DNA of 10,588 bases from Flavobacteriaceae bacterium UBA5544 (lineage in GTDB: Bacteria; Bacteroidota; Bacteroidia; Flavobacteriales; Flavobacteriaceae). The stretch lies in assembly GCA_002426755.1 (NCBI GenBank), contig DINI01000009.1:699-11286 (forward strand). The letters run 5' to 3'. Position numbers and translations under genes: made by a program. The notes below the pieces were generated by a model, which saw nothing but the letters and a program-made list of their open reading frames with translations, was not told where the DNA came from and ran no database searches. This document shows positions 5,197 through 10,588 of this stretch, in pieces; positions within the stretch are counted from its first letter, which is position 1; each line of letters begins with the position of its first letter.

Positions 5197-5583
5197 ATGC
5201 TCGAAATCAAATTCAATCATATCTTAAATGCTCGAGGCATTTTCAATCACCATAAATTTCTTTTGGATTCAGGCTTTACCAGCCATACAGCATCCAATTT
5301 ATTAAATTCTGATACCAGCAGTTTTAAGTTAGAACATATCGAGAGATTGTGCCGCGTCCTCATCTGTGAACCCAATGACATCCTCATATACCATCCAAGT
5401 AAAAAGTATCCCATTGCAGCCACGCATCCGCTCAATAATCTTATAAAAAATGAAAACCATACCGTTTCCATGGAAATGACCCTTAAAAGCCTTCCTTACA
5501 AAGACCTGATAAACCTCTCTAACCAAATACAGAACACTGTAAATATTCAAAAACAAAAGCCCGACAACACTGCCGAGCTTTGA
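5197..5583 (+). CDS. small Cro/C1 (XRE)-type helix-turn-helix regulator
   Basis: The protein has 128 residues. Residues 7-66 match the layout of the short Cro/C1-type HTH family (HTH_26/YozG-like): an initial helix ending NARG, helix 2 with HHKFLLDSG, a recognition helix around FTSHTASNLLNSDT, then LEHIERLCRVLICEPNDILIYHP. The latter corresponds to the family's LxxICxxLxCxPxDLxxY ending. The tail (about 70-128) is polar and probably partly disordered. It should bind DNA as a dimer. The dyad at 5129-5145 is a candidate site. It converges on rimO with a 59 bp AT-rich gap. It stands alone, outside the clear cassettes. Target genes cannot be told from the sequence. Confidence 0.85.
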   Translation: MLEIKFNHILNARGIFNHHKFLLDSGFTSHTASNLLNSDTSSFKLEHIERLCRVLICEPNDILIYHPSKKYPIAATHPLNNLIKNENHTVSMEMTLKSLPYKDLINLSNQIQNTVNIQKQKPDNTAEL

Positions 5584-5592
5584 TAGTTTATC

Positions 5593-5613
5593 AATCAATA
5601 ATCATCATTGATT
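5593..5613. terminator. weak AT-rich inverted repeat between convergent genes
   Basis: AATCAAT and ATTGATT form a 7 bp stem with a 7-base loop in the 59 bp gap between two convergent genes. The surrounding sequence is repetitive ATTCATT/ATCATT. Position suits a two-way terminator, but there is no GC-rich stem or clear T-run. Confidence 0.25.
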
Positions 5614-5642
5614 ATTCATTGTTCATTACTAATCATTCATTA

Positions 5643-6947
5643 TTAATTCACAACTTCCGCATACAAATCAAAATCAGCAGCATCAGTAATCGTCACAGTC
5701 GTAAAGTCTCCCGTCTTCAAATAACATTTAGAAGCATCAATCAGCACCTCATTGTCCACATCAGGCGAATCAAACTCGGTACGGCCCACAAAATAGTTCC
5801 CTTCCTTACGGTCAATCACCACTTTAAAGCGTTGGCCAATCTTCTCTTGATTTAATTCCCAACTAATCTGTGATTGAATCTCCATAATCTCATTGGCACG
5901 CGCCTGCTTCACTTCTTCTGGCACATCATCCTCAAGATTGTAAGCGTGTGTATTCTCTTCGTGCGAGTACGTAAAGCATCCAAGTCGCTCAAAACGCATC
6001 TCCTCAACCCATGACTTCAAAGTTTGATAATCCTCTTCCGTTTCCCCAGGATATCCAACAATCAAAGTCGTTCTAATTGTCATATTAGGCACAGCCTGTC
6101 TGAATTCCTTTAACAACTTCGTCGTCTTCTCCTTCGTAGTCCCACGTCGCATACTCTTCAAAATAGAATCACTAATGTGTTGCAATGGTATATCCAAGTA
6201 ATTACAGATTTTAGGCTCTCGGTTCATCACATCCAACACATCCATCGGAAAACCCGTCGGGAACGCATAATGCAAACGAATCCACTCAATGCCTTCCACC
6301 TTTACCAAAGCTTCCAACAACTCTGCAAGATTCCTCTTTTTATATAAATCCAACCCATAATAGGTCAAATCCTGCGCAATCAATATCAACTCCTTCACAC
6401 CATTAGCAGCCAACTTCTCTGCTTCAGTTACTAAATCTTCAATAGGCGTACTCTTATGTTTTCCACGCATCAACGGAATCGCACAAAAGCTGCAAGGTCT
6501 ATCACAACCTTCGGCAATTTTTAAATAGGCGTAATTCTTTGGCGTAGTCGTCAATCGCTCACCAATCAATTCATGCTTATAGTCTGCACCTAAAGCCTTC
6601 AACAAACCAGGAAGCTCCGTCGTTCCAAAATACTGGTCCACATTGGGGATTTCCTTTTGTAAGTCTGGCTTATAGCGTTCACTCAAACAACCGGTCACAA
6701 ATACCTTGTCCACATCACCAGCCTCCTTTTTCTGCATAAACTCCAAAATCGTGTTGATGCTTTCCTCTTTCGCATTATTGATAAAGCCACAAGTGTTGAT
6801 GACCACAATATTGCCTTCCTCCTCATGCACCACATCCTTGCCACTGGCCTTCAACTGTCCCATCAGCACCTCACTGTCATAAACATTCTTGCTACAACCA
6901 AGAGTCACAACGTTGATTCGATTCTTTTTTAACGATTTTGTTCGCAT
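5643..6947 (-). CDS. rimO: ribosomal protein S12 methylthiotransferase RimO
   Basis: RimO is a radical-SAM enzyme that adds a methylthio group to a conserved aspartate of ribosomal protein S12, using two [4Fe-4S] clusters and S-adenosylmethionine. The 434 residues are the usual length. The N-terminal MTTase domain has cluster cysteines C18 (TLGCSKN), C53 (NTCGF) and C87 (VTGCLSERY). The radical-SAM motif is GCDRPCSFCAIP with C148, C152 and C155, and a TRAM domain occupies about 370-434. TLGCSKN-DSE and the LMRGKHKSTP segment after the radical-SAM cysteines favour RimO over the related MiaB. The ATG at 6945-6947 lies about 20 bases downstream of a perfect -7 box on the same strand, so a short leader is expected. 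No anomalies are seen. This is a core gene flanking the accessory region. Confidence 0.96.
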   Translation of the reverse strand: MRTKSLKKNRINVVTLGCSKNVYDSEVLMGQLKASGKDVVHEEEGNIVVINTCGFINNAKEESINTILEFMQKKEAGDVDKVFVTGCLSERYKPDLQKEIPNVDQYFGTTELPGLLKALGADYKHELIGERLTTTPKNYAYLKIAEGCDRPCSFCAIPLMRGKHKSTPIEDLVTEAEKLAANGVKELILIAQDLTYYGLDLYKKRNLAELLEALVKVEGIEWIRLHYAFPTGFPMDVLDVMNREPKICNYLDIPLQHISDSILKSMRRGTTKEKTTKLLKEFRQAVPNMTIRTTLIVGYPGETEEDYQTLKSWVEEMRFERLGCFTYSHEENTHAYNLEDDVPEEVKQARANEIMEIQSQISWELNQEKIGQRFKVVIDRKEGNYFVGRTEFDSPDVDNEVLIDASKCYLKTGDFTTVTITDAADFDLYAEVVN

Positions 6948-6965
6948 TGCTTAAATTTAAGTGCG

Positions 6966-6973
6966 CAAAGATA
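6966..6973 (-). promoter_or_regulatory. -7 promoter box of rimO (Bacteroidota type)
   Basis: On the minus strand this reads TATCTTTG, an exact match to TAnnTTTG. It ends 18 bases before the rimO ATG, giving a leader of roughly ten bases. A TTA 17 bases upstream is the only partial -33 match. The 110 bp gap is shared with the divergent serine hydrolase gene, for which I see no clear box. Confidence 0.6.
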
Positions 6974-7057
6974 CGCAATCATTGTTGATTAACGATTTAT
7001 GTCAAAGATTATTAAACCTTTCATATATTTAACAATCTTACAAACAAATAACTACCC

Positions 7058-8146
7058 ATGAAACCTACATACTTCTTGTTGATGTTTTTTAGTTTGATGG
7101 CATTCTCGAGCTGTTCTTCAAATGACAACAACGACCCGATTGACGGAACCCCAGAACCAACAGAAATTTATTTCCCACCAGTAAATACTGATACTTGGGA
7201 AACAGTCACTCCTTCCGAATTAGGTTGGAACCAAAGTCAATTGCAACCACTTCTGGATTATTTGGAAACCAAACACACCAAAGGTTTCATCATCCTCCAC
7301 GATGGAAAGATGGTGGTCGAAAGTTATATGAATGGACACAGCGCAAACACCAATTGGTATTGGGCAAGCGCAGGAAAAACCCTGACAACAACGATGTCAG
7401 GCATCGCTCAAGAAGAAGGTCTCATCAACATCAACAACAAAGTCTCCGATTACCTCGGAACGGGTTGGACGAGCGCTCCATTAAATAAGGAAAATCTTAT
7501 CACCTGCAAAAACCTCCTTTCCATGAATTCCGGTTTGGATGATTCATTAGGTGATGATGTCTCACCCACCAACCTTCAATACATCGCAGACGCTGGAACA
7601 CGATGGGCATACCACAATGTCTATGTAAAAATGCAAGATGTAGTAGCCGAAGCCAGCAATGAAACTTGGACCAATTATTTCAACGAAAAATTACGGGATA
7701 GAATCGGGATGAATGGCGCATGGATTCCAGTTGGTGATTTGAGTGTCTATTGGAGCAACACCAGAAGCATGGCTCGTTTCGGCTTGATGGTTTATGCCAA
7801 AGGCAAATGGGAAGCCACACAAATTGTTCCTGAAGCATTTTTAACTGAAGCTACAAACACCTCTCAAAATATCAATCAATCCTATGGATATATGTGGTGG
7901 TTGAATGGAAAATCTAGTTTTCATTTGCCCCAAACACAGATTGAATTCCCAGGCGAACTGATTCCAAATGCACCAGCAGATATGTACGCAGGTTTAGGAA
8001 AGAATGACCAAAAAGTTTATGTCGTTCCTAGCAAGAAATTGGTTGTCATAAGAATGGGAGACGTTGCCAACCCTGAAAATCCAACCTTTGGTCTGTCAGG
8101 TTTTGATGATGAATTATGGCAATATATCAATGCTCTGACTGATTAA
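7058..8146 (+). CDS. lipoprotein serine hydrolase, beta-lactamase family (class C-like/penicillin-binding)
   Basis: The protein has 362 residues. The signal MKPTYFLLMFFSLMAFSSC has lipobox FSSC with lipidated C19, followed by an acidic N/D-rich linker. The serine beta-lactamase fold is indicated by the nucleophile motif S104-A-G-K107 (YWASAGKTLT) and a Y185-H-N187 (YxN) motif. The LLSMNSGLDD segment is typical of the group. No clear KTG triad is visible near the C-terminus. GLGKNDQKVYVVPSKKLVVIRMG occupies the usual strand. Family members include esterases, D-aminopeptidases and carboxypeptidases, so antibiotic resistance should not be assumed. It is divergent from rimO. Its TAA overlaps the stop of the opposing amidase gene. 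Confidence 0.88.
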   Translation: MKPTYFLLMFFSLMAFSSCSSNDNNDPIDGTPEPTEIYFPPVNTDTWETVTPSELGWNQSQLQPLLDYLETKHTKGFIILHDGKMVVESYMNGHSANTNWYWASAGKTLTTTMSGIAQEEGLININNKVSDYLGTGWTSAPLNKENLITCKNLLSMNSGLDDSLGDDVSPTNLQYIADAGTRWAYHNVYVKMQDVVAEASNETWTNYFNEKLRDRIGMNGAWIPVGDLSVYWSNTRSMARFGLMVYAKGKWEATQIVPEAFLTEATNTSQNINQSYGYMWWLNGKSSFHLPQTQIEFPGELIPNAPADMYAGLGKNDQKVYVVPSKKLVVIRMGDVANPENPTFGLSGFDDELWQYINALTD

Positions 8147-9810
8147 TTGTAATTCTTCGGAGACACACGCATTTTAGAAGCCTTTTCATAAACATAAGCC
8201 CATTGTAACAAAAACTTCTCCTGCAATCGAGGCCCTATAAAGGTCAATCCTTTAGGCGCACCATTCTCCGCATATCCCATCGGAACCGTCAACGCTGGGT
8301 ATTCCGCCACAGCTGCAAACGCCGCATGATAATTATTAATGGAAAGAAAGCCATCCAAATTGTGTTGTTTCATGGGAACATCAAAAAACTGTTGACCATT
8401 CTTTTTGAGCGTTGATTTAATTGCCATCAATTCCTCGTCCGTAGCACTATCCGCAGAAATGCCTTCGAACAATTTTTGACCATAGGGCATAACTTCCAAA
8501 GAATCCTCTTTATTGAAAGCGATGATGTCATCAATGGATGCGTACGACATCGATTGATTTCCAAAGGCAGAAAAATAGGCAGGTAAATCCTTTTTCATAT
8601 CAAGATTGAGAAGTCTAATAAAATCTGGAAGGTCCACTTTTTCTTCTTCAACCTCAACAATTGTAGCGCCTTGTTGTTTCAACACCTGAATGGCTGCAAC
8701 ATATAAGGAATCTTCCATTAAGCGCTTAAAGGCACCGAAACGTTTGCCATTTAAATCATTGTTCTTCAACTGTTCAGTATAAAACCCATCTTCCCATAAA
8801 GCCCAGATGGATTTGCTATCACTTTTGTCCTCACCAAACAAGGCATCCATCAAAATGGCAGTATCCATGACATTCTTAGTAATCGGTCCAGGTGTATCTA
8901 AAGTTGAAGAAATTGGAACAATGCCACTTCGGCTTAACAAACCCACCGTAGGTTTCAATCCTACCACCGAGTTTTGGCTTGCAGGCGACAAGATTGAACC
9001 AGCCGTTTCGCTACCAATGGCAGCAACGCAAAAATTGGCAGCCACAGCCACTCCACTTCCCGAACTGGAACCTCCAGTATCAATCACCTTACGACCATAC
9101 GGATTTAATGTTTGTCCGCCAATGGCACTATAACCACTTGGACAATCACCACAAAAGAAATAAGCCCATTCGCTCAAATTTGCCTTACCTAAAATAAGTG
9201 CGCCTTTATCTTTCAATTGCGATACAATAAATGCATCTTCTGTTGTATTATTTTTTAATGCAATTGCTCCCGCAGTTGTTGGCATTCCTGAAGCATCGAT
9301 GTTATCTTTCAATAAAATTGGCATCCCAAAAATGGCATGTTTCAGTTTTCTGTTCTTTAATTCAATATCTTTCTGTTTTGCTTCCGCAATCACATTTGGA
9401 TTTAAAGCAATCACAGAATTTAAGGACAAGTCATTTTCCCTATCAAACTTTCGGATGCGGTATAGGTAAAATTTTGTGAGATTTTCATAAGATAGTTTTC
9501 GTTCATTGATGGCTTTCTGAAGTGAAGGAATATCTTTTTCTAAAATGAGTGGCTTTAATGAATTATAAGTGGCTTCTGTAAAGTTTTCCAAATCTTTGTT
9601 GAACACATCCCAAAGTTCCGAATTATCGATATATTTTGAATCCAATACTTTAAATTCCCTAAAGTCTTTGGTGGCAATGGCACTGATATCGGAAGAATCG
9701 ACTTCAATGTTTTCGGAAGAAGGTTTAGAAATATCAGTATTACTTTTCTTATCAGAATTTTTACAGGATATAACAGCCAGAAAAGCAAAAAGGAATAGGA
9801 AGGATTTCAT
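8143..9810 (-). CDS. lipoprotein amidase, amidase signature family
   Basis: The protein has 555 residues. The signal MKSFLFLFAFLAVISC has lipobox VISC with lipidated C16, followed by a charged linker. The amidase signature catalytic triad is visible as K168 (PILLKDNID), cis-Ser S248 in GGSSSGSG and nucleophile S272 in GSETAGSI. The S248-S272 spacing of 24 equals that of known family members. The hydrolysed amide is unknown. GatA is excluded by the lipoprotein signal and the absence of gatB/C neighbours. Other exported members of the family act on peptides or amino-acid amides. It lies downstream of ftsY on the same strand, separated by a 139 bp gap holding a REP-like element and a hairpin. 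Its stop overlaps the opposing hydrolase gene by three bases (TTAA). Confidence 0.92.
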   Translation of the reverse strand: MKSFLFLFAFLAVISCKNSDKKSNTDISKPSSENIEVDSSDISAIATKDFREFKVLDSKYIDNSELWDVFNKDLENFTEATYNSLKPLILEKDIPSLQKAINERKLSYENLTKFYLYRIRKFDRENDLSLNSVIALNPNVIAEAKQKDIELKNRKLKHAIFGMPILLKDNIDASGMPTTAGAIALKNNTTEDAFIVSQLKDKGALILGKANLSEWAYFFCGDCPSGYSAIGGQTLNPYGRKVIDTGGSSSGSGVAVAANFCVAAIGSETAGSILSPASQNSVVGLKPTVGLLSRSGIVPISSTLDTPGPITKNVMDTAILMDALFGEDKSDSKSIWALWEDGFYTEQLKNNDLNGKRFGAFKRLMEDSLYVAAIQVLKQQGATIVEVEEEKVDLPDFIRLLNLDMKKDLPAYFSAFGNQSMSYASIDDIIAFNKEDSLEVMPYGQKLFEGISADSATDEELMAIKSTLKKNGQQFFDVPMKQHNLDGFLSINNYHAAFAAVAEYPALTVPMGYAENGAPKGLTFIGPRLQEKFLLQWAYVYEKASKMRVSPKNYN

Positions 9811-9812
9811 GG

Positions 9813-9837
9813 TCAGTATTTTTCTTAAAAATACTGA
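9813..9837 (-). promoter_or_regulatory. perfect hairpin immediately before the amidase start codon
   Basis: TCAGTATTTTT and AAAAATACTGA are exact complements (11 bp) around a 3-base loop. The structure ends two bases before the amidase ATG on the minus strand. In the mRNA it would cover the ribosome landing zone. As DNA it is a symmetric site that could be an operator. Its AT-rich make-up makes a moderate effect more likely than a tight block. Confidence 0.45.
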
Positions 9838-9886
9838 AAATTCATGAATAGCTTGTCGATAGCGAGGTTTTTTAAGCCATCAAGAC

Positions 9887-9940
9887 GCTTCTCGATACTA
9901 TTTTTCAACACTAACGTGTTGCAAAATCACTCGAAGTGAC
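9887..9940 (-). repeat. REP-like palindromic element, copy 3 (inverted)
   Basis: On the minus strand it has the same head GTCACTTCGAGTG and tail TATCGAGAAGC as the two copies inside the cassette array. The centre is different: a CAACAC-GTTA-GTGTTG hairpin instead of the 13 bp stem. It starts ten bases after the ftsY stop, so it may affect the 3' end of that message. Confidence 0.72.
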
Positions 9941-9949
9941 ATTAGGTGA

Positions 9950-10588
9950 TTATTTGAAGAAAGAATCCACAAACTCAAACTTATTGAAGACTTGAAGGTC
10001 GTCGATGCCTTCACCAACTCCAATGTATTTGACTGGAATTTGGAATTGGTCTGAAATACCAATTACGACTCCGCCTTTTGCCGTACCATCCAATTTAGTG
10101 ACAGCCAAGGACGTTACTTCGGTTGCTGCTGTGAACTGTTTTGCTTGCTCAAACGCATTCTGACCTGTGGAACCATCTAAAACCAATAACACATCGTGAG
10201 GTGCATCGTCAACTACTTTTTGCATGACACGTTTGACCTTTGTCAGCTCGTTCATTAAATTGACTTTATTGTGCAAACGTCCTGCGGTATCGATGATAAC
10301 GACATCTGCGTTCTGGTTTACTGCACTTTTGATGGTGTCGAATGCGACTGATGCTGGGTCGCTTCCCATATTTTGGCGTACCATCGGCACATCCACTCTA
10401 TCGGCCCACACCTGTAATTGGTCAATGGCTGCAGCTCTAAAGGTATCAGCGGCTCCGAGAACTACTTTTAAGCCTTGTTTTTTGAATTGGGATGCCAATT
10501 TACCAATGGTGGTTGTTTTTCCCACACCATTGACACCAACTACCATAATGACGTACGGTTTTTTGTCTTTTGGAATGGAGAATTCGGT
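9950..10588 (-). CDS. ftsY: signal recognition particle receptor FtsY, C-terminal GTPase part
   Basis: FtsY docks SRP-ribosome complexes at the inner membrane and, with Ffh, hydrolyses GTP to hand nascent proteins to the translocon. The frame is open to the right edge, so 212 residues are seen and the N-terminal N domain is missing. The G-domain motifs in this fragment are G1 GVNGVGKTT (18-26), DTFRAAA (48-54), G3 DTAGR (100-104), G4 TKLD (164-167) and GVGE (190-193). The usual FtsY ending DLQVFNKFEFVDSFF follows, which distinguishes it from Ffh (no M domain). The internal M of the motif MVVGVNGVGKT is not the start. In flavobacteria ftsY is commonly near rimO, as here. Confidence 0.96.
   Translation of the reverse strand, partial: TEFSIPKDKKPYVIMVVGVNGVGKTTTIGKLASQFKKQGLKVVLGAADTFRAAAIDQLQVWADRVDVPMVRQNMGSDPASVAFDTIKSAVNQNADVVIIDTAGRLHNKVNLMNELTKVKRVMQKVVDDAPHDVLLVLDGSTGQNAFEQAKQFTAATEVTSLAVTKLDGTAKGGVVIGISDQFQIPVKYIGVGEGIDDLQVFNKFEFVDSFFK

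Noticed and set aside
7058..8146. Antibiotic resistance beta-lactamase
   Set aside because: The fold and SxxK/YxN motifs are shared with esterases and peptidases, no clear KTG motif is visible, and it is a lipoprotein in a core neighbourhood. The sequence supports only the family.

Overview
The window looks like chromosomal DNA from the phylum Bacteroidota, probably a marine or soil flavobacterium (family Flavobacteriaceae). The DNA is AT-rich. Start codons lack Shine-Dalgarno sequences. A Bacteroidota-type -7 box (TAnnTTTG) stands in front of rimO. Several lipoproteins have flavobacterial signal peptides. The rimO and ftsY proteins also fit this group.

Left part (1-606): one end of an IS110-family insertion sequence, read on the minus strand. 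It has the N-terminal DEDD domain of the transposase, GC-rich compared with everything around it. Upstream of the transposase lies about 210 bases of structured non-coding DNA that fits the bridge RNA used by IS110 recombinases. A nine-base segment in its first predicted loop is identical to the DNA immediately outside the element. That outside DNA is the arm of an attC-like site.

Middle part (607 to about 4731, perhaps to 5150): an array of at least four integron-like gene cassettes, all on the plus strand with one ORF each. Each cassette starts with a GTTG-type core base, and a complementary core follows its ORF (for example GTTGGGC before and GCCCAAC after). The sites between genes fold into long imperfect hairpins with compensatory changes. 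Two site types alternate: short ones (about 125-132 bp) and long ones (311 bp). The long ones share a 282 bp segment with one mismatch and carry a REP-like palindrome. Cargo in order: a secreted protein, a cytoplasmic protein with a HEPN-like RxxxxH motif, and two lipoproteins, one with TPR repeats. No integrase gene lies in the window, so this is best described as an attC cluster without a visible integrase. A fifth, gene-poor cassette may follow.

Right part (5197-10588): a small Cro/C1-type regulator convergent with rimO (ribosomal protein S12 methylthiotransferase), then a lipoprotein serine hydrolase of the beta-lactamase family, a lipoprotein amidase convergent with it, and the 3' part of ftsY (signal recognition particle receptor). 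These look like ordinary chromosomal genes, so the cassettes and the insertion sequence form an accessory region beside a conserved rimO-ftsY neighbourhood. A third copy of the REP-like element sits between the amidase and ftsY and links both halves of the window to the same genome.
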